A stretch of DNA of 64,000 nt from Dromiciops gliroides (taxonomy: Eukaryota; Chordata; Mammalia; Microbiotheria; Microbiotheriidae), in assembly GCF_019393635.1 (NCBI RefSeq), contig NC_057863.1, positions 645,276,660 to 645,340,659 of the forward strand, written 5' to 3'. The notes beneath the pieces are model-generated. The model worked only from the letters and a program-made list of their open reading frames with translations, was not told where the DNA came from and made no database searches. The translations under genes and the position numbers were made by a program. Shown in pieces: positions 43,165-55,900 of this stretch (the stretch's first letter is position 1; every line of letters starts with the position of its first letter).

Positions 43165-43900
43165 CTTCATAAGCCAGCATTTCCACAGAGCCTACTACTG
43201 TGTTAAGTGCTTTACAAATATGATCTCATTTGGTTCTCACAACAAACAGGAAGGATTCAAATAGATATGGAAAGACTTGTACAGAGTGAGACAAGGTGAA
43301 GAAAGAACCAAAAAGGAGGAAAGAAATAAGCATTTAGTAGGCACCTACTGCATGCCAAGGATTGTGCTAGGCACACTTTACAAATATTATCTCATTTGAT
43401 TCTCCCAACAACAAACAGGAAGGATTCAAATAGATATGGAAAGACTTGTATAGAGTGAGACATGGTGAAGAAAGAACCAAAAAGGAGGAAAGAAATAAGC
43501 ATTTAGGACGGTTAGGTGGCACAGTGGATAAAGCACCGGCCCTGGATTCAGGAGGACCTGAGTTCAAAGCTGGCCTCAGACACATGACATTTACTAGCTG
43601 TGTGACCCTGGACAAGTCACTTAACCCTCATTGCCCTGCAAAAAACAAAACAAAACAAGAAATAAGCATTTATTAGGCACCTACTGCATGCCAAGGATTG
43701 TGCTAAACACACTTTACAAATGTGATCTCATTTGAGACTCATGACAACCCCAGGAGGTTGGTGCTATTGTTATTCCAATTTTACAGTAAGGAAACTGAGA
43801 TCAAGGGACTTGCCCAGGTGTTTGAGATGGGATTTGAACCCACATCTTCCAGTTACCAGGCCTAATGTTCTATCCATTCTGCCATCTAGTGGCCTGATGA
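43165..43900 (+). repeat. CORE-SINE with internal tandem duplication
   Basis: A MIR/Ther-type SINE with a 169-bp unit repeated: ACAAACAGGAAGGATTCAAA starts at 43242 and 43411, and GAAATAAGCATTTA followed by AGGCACCTACTGCATGCC occurs again after the inserted SINE. It ends TCTATCCATTCTGCCATCT at about 43890. Confidence 0.8.
43506..43659 (+). mobile_element. tRNA-derived SINE, forward, in duplicated CORE-SINE
   Basis: Target duplication GAAATAAGCATTTA. The A-tail carries CAAAA units. Confidence 0.93.
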
Positions 43901-44680
43901 AGTAGAGCACTCTGTCTCGGTATATGTACTAGAAGACCACCCTGACACCAATTGGTCCCAGTCACAGCCTAGTAATGGGACACACAGACATACAAAAAAG
44001 AATGATATGAGAACTGCTATGAGACAGTCAATATGCATATATTGGGGGTAGAGTCAATAAACCGTAAATAGCAGAAAGTTTGCGGAGGAAACCTGCCATC
44101 CTATATAAAGGGCTGGCTTGGAGTCAGGAAGACCTGAGTTCGAATGTCCCATCTGAGCCTGATTAGCATCCCTTCTCCTGAGTCACAGACAGATCCAGGC
44201 TCTTTGCAGGAAGAGGCTGGGGGGGGGGGGACTGGGGAGTAAAGGTTGATGAAATTACAGTCCCTTGCATAACTATCTCCCTCCTTCCCGCCTACTTCCC
44301 TGCCTCAATAACTCCCCATACTCCCTTTTTCCCTTTCCATAACACACACCCAGATATCTTGGTGGGTTGGTTTCATCTTGCAGGTTATTTCTTCATTATT
44401 TTATTTAATTTTTTGATTGGGGATTAGTAATCATGGGCAGAGTCCCTACCTATGAATTCAGCCCAAGAGAGAACTCCCTGGTGAGGAAGTTCCTTCCAAC
44501 AAGACAGCTGGATAACTCCTCTGTGGAGGGATAGGGGATGTGGGGGGAGGGGATGAGGGGGGGAATAGAGAGCTGAAGGGGACTTGGCCCCAGGGGTCAC
44601 AGACAAAAATGGTCCTCTAGCCACTAAGCCGTATTATTTTCTTCATTTCTCATACTATTGTTTCCATATTTGAATAGCTC
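43901..44680. other. No gene seen
   Basis: Contains a short SINE scrap at 44110 (GGAGTCAGGAAGACCTGAG) and a G run at 44220. Otherwise unassigned. Confidence 0.4.
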
Positions 44681-44683
44681 TGC

Positions 44684-45440
44684 TTGTCAATGGAAGTTAA
44701 AAAGTGTTGGGCTTTTTTTTTTAAAGAGGCAGAGAAAAAGAAGCACAAGAGAGAGAAAGGAATGACCGAAATGGAGGAGAGAGAGCAGGAGGTCATCAGT
44801 CAGAGAGATGCGGGGGGGGGGGGGGGGGGGGGGGCAGACATGGTGAGACTGACAAAGATAGAAGCAGCTGAGGAAGGAATGAAGGAAGACTAGGAATGGA
44901 GAGCGGATACAGGAATACTGGGGGCTGGAGAAGGCAGAGATGGGGAGGAACACAGAAAGGGGGAGATGGGATTAGTGGATGGAGATGAAGGGTTTAAAAT
45001 GGTAAAGTCAGACTGAGAGGGAGGAGGAAGGGGAGGGTCAAAAGGATGGGAGACAGACCATGGCGGGGAGAGCAAAAAAGGGCTTAGATATGAGGTAGAC
45101 CCGGGGACAGAAATAGGAGGGACTGATGGGAAGAATGAAGAGACAGAGAGAGGAGAAACTGAAGGACCAAGAGAGGGGGTTGAAGGGACAGAGGACAGAG
45201 AGGAAAGACTAAACTGAGAGGGGAAACAGGGACAGAGCAGTAAGACTAAAGGGACAAAAGGGGATACTGAGGGACAGAGAAGGGAGACTAAAGGACATGG
45301 TTAGAAGGGGACTGAAAAACAGAAAGGAAGAGAAATAACTGAGGGACAGAGAAAAGGGAAGATGATGGCAGAGTGGGAGGGAGTCTGAAGAAGGGGAGGG
45401 GGTGCTGAGGGGCAGAGGAGGGGGGGAAAACTCACTTAGC
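44684..45440. repeat. Purine-rich degenerate minisatellite with 23-G run
   Basis: About 750 bp strongly biased to A/G on the plus strand, with recurring GGGACAGAGA and GAGACTAAAGG words at loose 20-40 bp spacing. A run of 23 G lies at 44812-44834. Confidence 0.85.
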
Positions 45441-45850
45441 TCCATCTTGGTCCCAGTAAGTCTGGCTCTGAGCTCAGCTCTCCGGTTTTTACCAAGCAGA
45501 GCTCTGTTGCTCTGGTTTATAAGTAGGGAGGGTACAAAGCAGGGAGAAGAGGAAACACTAGCCTAGCTCCTCCCAGGGGGTTCCCCTGATCTCAAAAGTC
45601 AGTACCCAAAGGAGCCTGAGAGGTCCCTCTCTGGCTACTTCGGTGGAAGGGGAAATGGCCCTTTGCCCTAAGGCTGTAAGGCAATGACACTGAACTTGGG
45701 CCAAGCCACTGGGCACAGAGGCAATCTCAAAAGGACTTCTGGAAGAGTAGAATCTGGAGACCAGGTTTAAGGAGCAGGAGAGGACCAAGGTGTGGGAGGC
45801 AGGCCTAAGCTGGAGAGGGGAAAGGAGCCTGGTAAAGAAGAAGATGCCCT
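45441..45850. other. Unassigned sequence
   Basis: Moderate-GC sequence between the purine-rich block and the SINE at 45851. No coding or repeat identity seen. Confidence 0.4.
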
Positions 45851-45975
45851 GGGGCAGCTAGGTGGCGCGGTGGATAGAGCACTGGCCCTGGATTCAGGAG
45901 GACCTGAGTTCAAATCCGACCTCAGACCCTTGACACTTAATAGCTGTGTGACCCTGAGTCACTTAACCCCAATTG

Positions 45976-46018
<43 letters not shown>
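45851..46018 (+). mobile_element. tRNA-derived SINE, forward, with (CA)n tail
   Basis: The body ends CCAATTGCC and passes directly into about 21 CA units (45977-46018). Target duplication AGATGCCCT on both sides proves the CA run is part of the insert. Confidence 0.93.
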
Positions 46019-46023
<5 letters not shown>

Positions 46024-46139
46024 GAGATGCCCTGGGAGGGGTGGGGGGGAGAAGGGACAACTGAACAGTGACTGAACAGTGACAAATGTGCATGGAGGGC
46101 ATGAAGGCAGCTTTATCTGCCTCAGAGACAAACTGTCCA

Positions 46140-46620
46140 TTCTCCAGGAAAATCGGCTGTATCTAGGTAGACCCTAATATCTTTTTTTAAAATCAGCAAT
46201 ATTTTTAAAGTTTGTCTTTTAAATAAAGCTTAGTTACTTTAAAAAATCAGTTGTTTCTTTCGTTTGATGAATAAAAATAATTTCCTTTGTAATTTGTGAA
46301 AAATAAAAAAAATTAAATTCCCTGGGTGCCCGATGTACAATCAATGGAATATACTGCTTACACCTGTTAGGAATGGGTGCTTGGGGCTGGGAGGGACCCT
46401 CCAGAGACTGCACCACACGCTTAGTCTGGTGGGCTGTGTGCTTCGTGCGCAGCCCAGAGGCCCAGAGAGGTTTAGCGATTTTCCCCAAGCTAAAATCGCC
46501 ACACCGCATTTTGGTGACTTCTCATCAGATAGACGTGCCCCAGGGCCACCCCCTTTTGCCCTCCCCTACCACTTAAAACAATTGCTATGCCCTTCCCTCA
46601 GGTTTCCTGGTGAAACACTT
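46140..46620. other. Old repeat scraps, no gene
   Basis: A MIR-like piece is suggested at 46380-46510 (GGGCTGTGTGCTTCGTGCGC, CCAGAGAGGTTTAGCGATTT). The rest is unassigned. Confidence 0.35.
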
Positions 46621-47380
46621 CTTTAACGCAACAGGTGATGGGGGAAGGGGGGAGGGGTCTGCGTGGGAGGAGGGAGGAGGGAGGAGGGAGGGGGGGAGGG
46701 GCAGGCATCCCAATGGGCTTCCAGTTTTCTCCTCCAAGAAGCTGGACGCCATGCCAGCCTTCCACCTTCAACAGCAGCAGAGGAGCCCGTTTCTTGTTTC
46801 ACTTGTTGAACAGTAAATCTTCCCAGTTTATTCGAGCTGTTTCATCCGCTGATACGAGACAGATTTTACAATTTATTGCACGGCAAGGTTTCCTCTCCCC
46901 TTGGAGATCTCTAAGCACATATTCTGGTCAAGATGATCAGGTGGTGAAAGTGAGAAGGCAGCATCAGGTAGCTGGGAGGCCTTGGAAGGATGGCGCTCTC
47001 CGGTGCCCATCTCCCACCAGGCAGAGCACAGGAAGTCCTTCCTTTATTGTCCGACCCCCCATCAGGCCTGGCGTAGTCGTCAGCAATCGCCCCCAACATG
47101 GACATTGCGTTGTAATCCTGCCTGCTTCCCCGGATCTAACCGGGCCCCTCGCATCCCTTGTTTCTATCCTCGCAGCTTTCACCAGCTCTCCTGCCCAGCC
47201 CTAACCCCAAGCAGAATGAGGTGCTGAGCCCCCAAATCTCAGGCTAACACCCATCCAAATCCCATCCAGACCAGAGAAAAGGGCCAAAGACTAGAAAATG
47301 GCATCTTTTCCCCCTGCTAGGAGATGACAGCAAACGGTAGAAAGCCCCCTCCCAGACCCTGGCGGCGTAGATATAGAGCT
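46621..47380. other. Region downstream of INAFM1, no gene assigned
   Basis: GC-moderate and repeat-poor. It starts with an AGG-rich run (46640-46700). Nothing here reads as a conserved protein. Confidence 0.4.
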
Positions 47381-47929
47381 AGCTCACACACAGAACAGCA
47401 GGAATGGATGAGTTTATTTCCAAAATAGGAAACACACACATATACACACACGTACACACACACACACCCCCAGACGGGAAGGCTAGACGAGGCAGGGAAG
47501 TCACCACGGGAGGTACTGGTCCAAGAGGCTCCGGTGGCCTCCCATTCAGGGAGGTTGAGGCTGGTCATCTGCGAGGCTCCTGGGGCCCCGAGGGCCCCGC
47601 TGTGTAGACGAAAAGCCCCCCCCCCCCGTGCCGAGGGGGGGGAGCTGCCATCTCAGAAGGCCAGGAGCGGCTTGGGGGCAGCCGCCCCCCCCCTCCTTCC
47701 CTATCCCCCTTTGCGCCGGGCCTGCACATCTGGGGTGGGGTGGGGGAGAGGGAAAGAGCACATCTGGAGTGGAGAGCCCCCATCAGGGAGGGGGATGTCG
47801 GGGGGGGTGGGGGAGGGAAGAGAGGTGCACATCTGGGAGGGGAGATGGGAATGCGCACATCTGGGAAGGGGTGTCCGGGCGCGTGGAGATGTGCACAATC
47901 TGGGCAGGGGTGTCCGGGAGGCGATCCGC

Positions 47930-48780
<851 letters not shown>

Positions 48781-48927
48781 GGTCTCTTTCAGGTCCCTCG
48801 CCTGCGTCACTCCACCCTCCCCTGTCCCCCGGAAACAAGCACCCCAAGCCCTTCCCCTGTCTCCATCCTCCAGGTTCTAGCCCTTCAGGCTGACGCGGAA
48901 GGAGGGGGGGGGGGGACCTGGAGCCAC

Positions 48928-49012
48928 AGTGAATGAATGAACGAACGAATGAACGAACACAAAAATGAATGAATGAACGAATGAACGAAGGAAGGAATGA
49001 ATGAAGACAAGC
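48928..49012. repeat. (GAAT/GAAC)n simple repeat
   Basis: Tetramer repeat of GAAT and GAAC units between the CCDC9 end and the INAFM1 promoter. Confidence 0.9.
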
Positions 49013-49094
49013 ATAGTGGAGCCCAAGCCTCCCACCACCTAAGCCCGAAATTGGGCCCACGAAATCCCCAAAAGCAGGGCCAGAGAAAGCATCC

Positions 49095-49470
49095 ACGTTT
49101 ATTTACAATCTGCTTTATTAAGGTTTGAGGGGGAGGGAACACAGGGAGAAGAAAAGGGATGAGACCCTTTCCCTCCATACCACAGGGGCAAGGAATCCAA
49201 GCATTAGGGAAAGTGACCCGCACCTGGAAGGGATGAATCCACCACCCCCACTCCCTGAGGGCACCAGCCCCCTTCCCCTCCCCCACTCCACCTCCCCATC
49301 AGTCAGCAGGCTGAGGGACCCAAAACTTGACCGTGGGGGTTGTGGGGAGGGAGCAGGACGGAATGATCTGGAGAAGTGATCCCTCCCACCCACACACAGC
49401 TTGGACTGGGGCCCATGGGACAAGGTCAACATGGATGGGAGCTGGATCTGGCCGGCAACCTGCTGGCCAC
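49095..49470 (-). other. CCDC9: CCDC9 3' UTR with poly(A) signals
   Basis: Two TTTATT hexamers (about 49099 and 49112) read AATAAA on the minus strand. The end lies only about 0.5 kb before the INAFM1 start. Confidence 0.7.
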
Positions 49471-49920
49471 TCACTTGCCGGCCCCTGGGGGGGTGGCACC
49501 AGGGCTGGAGCCGGCATCAGAGAGGGTGGCTCGGGGAGAGCTCTGCTCCATCTCCTCTCCCCAGTCAGACACCGGCTGGTGGCCTCCAGAAGGGGAGAAG
49601 GGGCTGCCGGCTGACGCAGGAGCTGGCTGGGATTCGGCACGGTCCTCCACAGGACTCCCCTGCTTAGGTCCTGGGGCTTGCCCTGAGCCACTAGCCCCTG
49701 CCTGCTGCTCATCCTCCTCTTCCTCTTCCTCATCCTCTTCCTCTTCTGTCTCTACCTCCTCCTCCTCCTCCTCTTCCTCCCCAGAGTCTCCATCTTCTTC
49801 ATCCTCCCCTTCCTCATCCTCACCACTTACATCCTCCCACTGGTCCTCATCCTCTTCAGCAGTAGCTGGGCCTTCCTCTGGAGCTGAGGGCTCTGGAGCT
49901 GCACTTGGGGGCTGAGGCTG
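49471..49920 (-). CDS. CCDC9: CCDC9 last coding exon (acidic tail)
   Basis: 150 codons including stop. Acceptor TTCTTACCCAG at 49921. Encodes [18 protein letters not shown] and a long Glu run, then [19 protein letters not shown], which matches the human C-terminal block, and finishes TPPGAGK. The Glu run comes from CTC/TTC (minus GAG/GAA) repeats that may vary in length. Confidence 0.92.
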   Translation of the reverse strand, partial: QPQPPSAAPEPSAPEEGPATAEEDEDQWEDVSGEDEEGEDEEDGDSGEEEEEEEEVETEEEEDEEEEEEDEQQAGASGSGQAPGPKQGSPVEDRAESQPAPASAGSPFSPSGGHQPVSDWGEEMEQSSPRATLSDAGSSPGATPPGAGK

Positions 49921-52900
49921 CTGGGTAAGAAGTGCAAAGCAGGCCTAGGTCTTTCTCTGTCCCTTACTCATTCCCAGCGCCCTCCCCAAGACTGGCAGCA
50001 CCTTGAAAACTGGGGTGTTCTCTCCTCCTCTACCTGTGGCTCTGGGACTGGAGGTTTTCTCCTGGGGAGTGACAGGTACTTCCTCTTCCTCCTCCTTGGG
50101 CTCCCATCGGTCATCATGGTGGCTAGGGGCAATCAGCATGAGTCAGTGGAGAGAAGAGAGAATGACAGGAGGGAGATGGGAGCAAACACCAAGGGCGGGG
50201 CCTCTGTTGGCCCTGGGCTGGGGCTGTTATTACTAAAGCTCCATTTCTTCCAGAGGCTGGAAATGGAGATCCCAGGACTAGCCAGCTTCTGGGGACTGAG
50301 CATGGGCAGAAACAATGAATCAGTGAGAAGATTCCCACCTGTAGCCCCGAGGAGGTCCCTTGGCCCTGGGACGGCTTGTCTTCCTTCTTATCTACGGCTG
50401 CCGGACACTGTCTTGTGTTGGGGCAAGAAGTCTCCAAAGGTTGGGGTTTGGGGGGTCCGGCTACTGCCCTCCGTCTGTGGGGAGAAGGGGCTGGGTAGAG
50501 AAAAGACCCTCAACCTGCCTCCTCCCCACCCCAGAACCAAGTCCTCCCTCCCTCCCTTCTCCCCATATCCATCGCTCTGGGGCCCAGGGATTAGGAGGCC
50601 ACCCCAGGTCTCACCATGATGTGTAGGTGCCTCTGAGACAGAGCTAGGGCCATCCTTGAACCTGAAGGGAAGAGGATCCGATGTAACAAGTGAAAATGTT
50701 AGTGGGAGAAGGCAGGACAGAGCAACACAATATAAAGTCAAAGGTGTGGGAGATGGTAGAAAGCAGCCAGGAGATGAAGACAGAGCAGAGAAGCAAGAAG
50801 AGAAATGGGAAAAAGAGGAGAGAGACATGAAGGTGAGAAGGATAGGAAGGCTGAGAAAATAAAGGGGCAGGCAGGGAGGTGAAAAGAGACGAAAAAGGGA
50901 CCAGGAAGCCCCACCAAGATGCTGGGAAAGCCCAGCTCTTCCCCATGACTACTCCAAAAGGATCTAGATAAAACACTAGGCCAAGACCAGACTGGGAATG
51001 TCAACATTCGCTTTTCCATCCCAGGTCAGCACAAGGCGGGAGACCAAGAAGCCTGCAGAGCAGACAGCGGGACCAGGTATGGCCAGAAGTCCAGCCCACA
51101 GAGCCATAGCTGTGTGTGGGAAGAGCACCGAGGCTCACCCAGAAGGACAGTCTAGAATCCCACAGCTGTGTGGCTCTGATGCCAGAGAAGGAATGGGGTC
51201 CCAGACCCAGGCCCCAGCCTGCTCTGAAATCTACAGCAAAATAACAGGAAGCCCAGACCAAAGGAGAGCCTGCAATTCTGCCAGTCATCCAGCAGAGGGC
51301 CAATTATGACTGAGTCAGGGAGTAACCAATCTAGTGGAGCTCCAGCCAGGGGCAAACTCACAGGCCTATGGCTCACAGGTAAGGACCCCTGCAGAGCAGA
51401 GAGAAGGAACAGAGCTCAAACTCGGCCCTAGAACAGACCATTCTGAGTTTGCTGACAGTTCGCAGGTCCCCAGGCTGAGGTGTCCCTCCTGAAATAACAC
51501 AACACTCTGAGATTAGACCCTAAAGGATACAAAATAGGACCAAGCACAGAAATGCACAGTCTAGCCTTAACAGAGAGCCCAAGTCAGAAAGACTGGAAGA
51601 AGGATCAAACAAAAAAGAAATGCCACCATGAAGAGCTATTCATGGTTATAGGGTTGCTCAAGATACAAATCCAGAAAAAAATTTACTCGAAAAGATATAC
51701 AAGCAGGTCTGCAAGAAAAACATAGGGGCAGCTAGGTGGCAGTGGATAAAGCACTGGCCTTGGAGTCGGGAGGACCTGAGTTCAAATCCAGCCTCAGACA
51801 CTTAACACTTACTAGCTGTGTGACCCTGGGCAAGTCACTTAACCCCCATTGCCTCACTAAAAAAATTTTTTTTTTAATTTAAAAAAAAAAGAAAAGAAAA
51901 GAAAAACATAGCTTGGAAACAAGTTCAACCAGAATTCCTGGAAGAGATGATAAAGAGAAATTATTTCATAAATTAAATGAGAGCACTAAAGGAAAGAATT
52001 GGAAAAGATATGAGAATACTAGAGGGAAAACGAGAATTATGGAAGAATTAGAAAGATAACAAGAGATGGGAACAAGAGATACAAAACCTTACCCAAGCAA
52101 CAAAATCCTTGAAAATTAGGACCAAATTATAAACTAATCATCCCATGAGACAATAAGACATATTGAAAACAATGTTAGAAGACTGAAAAGAAAATTTAAG
52201 GTATTTAATATCAAAAAACAACTAAAAATAGATCAAGAAGTAATTAGAAATCAATGGACTTGAGACAAAGGATCAATAAAAACTTATTTTTTAAAGATGA
52301 ATGGATTATGATACAAAGGAAAACATAAATTACTTAGGAAAGCACTCCATATTTGATAAAAACTGCTGGGAAAACTAGAAAGTAGTCTGTTAGAAATTAG
52401 GCTTAGACTAACACCTTACACCATATTCTACATTATTCTAAATAGATACATGACCTTAATATTAAAGAACAAACTATAAAAAAATTAGAAGAGAAATAGG
52501 TATATGCCCTCTCCCAGGTATGGGTAGAAGATGTATTCATAATCAAACAAAAGACAAAATTAAAAATTAAAAAATGACAAAAGAACAGATACTTTGGCTT
52601 ATATGAAAATGAAAAGCATAGACAAACTGATATATCTAGGACGAGAAAGAAGTAATAGATGGGAAAAAAAAACCTATCAAATTCTCTGATAAGGGTTTGG
52701 TATCTAAGAAAAATAAGTAACAGGAATATATTGGTGTAAACACATATGTACACATACATACATGATTATATGTGTATGCCCCACACGCATGCATGTGGGC
52801 ACCACACACCCCCAACAGCCATTCCCCAAGAGATGACTGGTCAAAGGATAAGAAATAATTCTCAGAAGAGTTGCAAACTATTAACAATCACATGAAAGAA

Positions 52901-55900
52901 TGTTCCAAATCACTAATAATAAGAAAAATACAAATGAAAACAGATGACAAATGATGGAAAGAGTCAATGTCAGGTTGTGGAAAAAATAGGAACACTAGTA
53001 CATTGTTGGTGAAGCTGTGAATTGGTGCGACCATTTTGGAAAGAAATCTGGGAGACTAAAAATGTTCATGCCGTTTGACCCAGAGGTTCCATGACTAGTT
53101 TTTACCACAAAGTGGCCAGAGATTAAAAAGAAAGCCCTGATTTATACCAAATAATTTATAGCAGCACTTTTTGTAATAGCAAAGAAATGGAAACAAAGTC
53201 TGATGCCTATAGAGGGGGAATGGCTAAAAAAACTTTGTGGTACATGAATGTAATGGAAGATGACTGTTGAAAGAAATGATAAATGAGAGTGACACAGAGC
53301 AGCACAGAAAAATCTCCATAAACTGATGCAGAGGGAAGAAACTAAGAAAATAATATTCACCACGACAACAAAAATGTCAATGGAAAGAATCACTCACCAA
53401 CAAATTAAAAGAACCAACATGGCCCCCAGACTCTCCCACCCCTTTTCAGAGGTGAGGAAGTACACAAGTCTTGTATGGACCACTGCTCCTCTCTTCAGAA
53501 TTGTTTGATGTACCATGTTATGTTTTTTTTTTTCTTTGTATTTTTTCTTATGTCTTAAAAAATACTACTTGTTGGGGCAGGCTAGGTGGCGCAGTGGATA
53601 GAGCACCAGCCCTGGAGTCAGGAGTACCTGAGTTCAAATCCAGCCTCAGACACTTAACACTTACTAGCTGTGTGACCCTGGGCAAGTCACTTAACCCCAA
53701 TTGCCTCACTAAAAAAAAAAAAATACTACTTGTTACATGGGATGGAGGAGAGACGCTGGGGAAAGCTACAGTGTTGTAAAAAACCAAAATGTAACAATAA
53801 GAACTTACTTATAAAAAATCAAGATTCTACTGGAAAAGGACAGGGGGTGGAGCCAAGAAGGTAAAATAGCAAGGAGACTGGTGACCTCCTCCCTCTGCCA
53901 ACACCTCCTCCAAACAGGTCTAGAAAATACACCAGGCCAAATCCTGATCAAGAAATCCAAGGAAAAAAATCACAGAGTCATTTTCCTGGTCTTTGCTGGC
54001 ATAGGGCAGTAGACAGCGAGGTCAGTGGACACTGGGCTTGGGGCCAAGCTAGGAACATGCTGAAAAGTGTTCCCATACAGGGAGGCCCCAGATCTGGCTC
54101 AGAAGGGTCCGGACTTGTGTAGGATGCAATAACAGGGGCTGCCTGGCAGCTCTTACTCTTCCTAGTCCAAGGTCACAGATCCAGGGCACACTGTGCCCGT
54201 GGGTGGTGTTCCAAGGTGAAAAGCAGCTGCATGACTTGGGTTGGGACCAAATAATGGGCAAGTTCTGGAGCAAGCAGGAGCCATGTGGCTCAGATGCTGT
54301 GAGGGAGAAGGGTCTTGGCTCTGGCTGCCAGTCCACTCAGAAGACTGCTGAGGAATGCCAGGCCAAAGGGAAGCCTACAGTTCTTTCACTCTGAAGCAGT
54401 AGGGCTTTCCAGACAACTAATAGTAGCCGAGTACAGCAAGCCCACAGATCTGTAGCTCAGACCCAAGCCCAGGTCAGGACCTTGCAGAGCCGAGACCAAG
54501 AGGCTAGTGATGAGCCCACTGTGGGGGCACTGAAAGCTTGCAGGTCCCCATCTTGAACTGTCCCCCCAAACCTGGCATATAACACCCAATACTCCCGAGA
54601 AAACAACAGCAAAGCCAGCTCAGATATTCCCTCCAGAAGGACACAGATCCTGGCCCTTACATAAAGTCTGGGATCTCATCACAAAAGAGCTATTATGGTA
54701 ACTGAAAGGCTCTAGACACAAACTCAGAAGAGAATGATTCCAAAATGTCTAAAAGGAAAGCTTCAGATAAAAACATAGTCTGGACACAAATTCAACCAGA
54801 ATTCCTTGAAGATATTTAAGCAAGTTTAGAAAAAGATTTTAAAATGTTTTTGTCAATAAAATGAGAAGACTAGAGGGGGAAAAATGAAAAAGAAATGAGA
54901 GCTGTGGAAAAATTAATTGGAAAGGTAATTAACAGCTTGACAACAAGTGGTACAAAATCTTGCCCAGAAAACAAACTCCCTGAAAATGAGAATGGACCAA
55001 AGAGAAGTTGATGACGCCATGAGGACAAAGAAATATTAAAGTCAAAAAGCTAAAAAAAGAGATCTAACTTATTTCATAGCAAAAATAATTAAGTGTCCCC
55101 ATTGGTTATAAGAATCAATGGACGAGCTGAAAGCCTTGATACTCCCCCCCACCAAATTCTAGTCCTCATATTTTCAAAAAATCATAAAATAAAATTGCTC
55201 ATATCTCTTAGGGCAAGGAGAAGGCAAAAGGAAAATAGAATCTGTCAACTCCTAAATGAAATCACAAAATGAAAACTCTCAGGAACATCACAGCCAAAAT
55301 CCAAGACTTTCTAGATTCAAAACAAAACAAAATACAAACACATATACTTCAAGCAGCCAGATACAACTGTGGTGCCAAGCAACCAAAGTCAGGATCACAC
55401 AAGATATAACAGTCATCACTATAAAGAGCAAAGAGAGCTTGGAACAAAATCTTGAAGAATGCAAAAGAAAAATTACTTACCCAGAAAACCGAATATAATC
55501 TTACAAGGGGAAAAAAGGGCTTTTAGTGAAATAGAGAACTTCCAAACGTGTCTGATTAAAAAAAAATGAGCTTTGTAAAATTAAAACACAAGAGTGAAGA
55601 AAACCACAAAAAGGTAATAGAAAAATCATAAAGGACTAAATGGAGATAAACTAATGAATGTAATCCTAATTAGAATGCACATTCAAATATGAGGGAGATG
55701 ATAGATATGTCCCTTCTGAATCCTATCATCAGAGATCACTGAAGCAGTCTAATTAGCCTGGGAGAGTTATTTGTTATATCTGAATGATCTTAAAAGAGGA
55801 ATGGAAAGGGAAGGGAAAACAAATAGGGAAGACAGGGGGAGAGAAAGGTTAGGAAAAATTATTTCATGTAATTAGGGTATACAAGTAAATTATTTTATAT

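Larger units (their letters stand above)
50990..53810 (+). mobile_element. L1 with internal loss, antisense to CCDC9
   Basis: The 5' part (50990-51560) has the same type of unit as the next L1 (AGCCCACAGAGCCATAGCTG). An ORF1-side piece lies at 51560-52260, then the sequence jumps to the ORF2 C-terminus (ACTAACACCTTACACCATAT at 52409) and a 3' UTR with TGTACCATGTTATG. Most of ORF2 is gone. Confidence 0.65.

Noticed and set aside
46621-47230. Overlapping plus-strand frames of up to 189 codons downstream of INAFM1
   Set aside because: The content is low complexity and unlike any protein I know, and no splice or start context supports it.
49376-49915. Plus-strand frame of 179 codons with a long Ser run
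   Set aside because: It is the reverse strand of the CCDC9 last exon; the Ser run mirrors the Glu codons.
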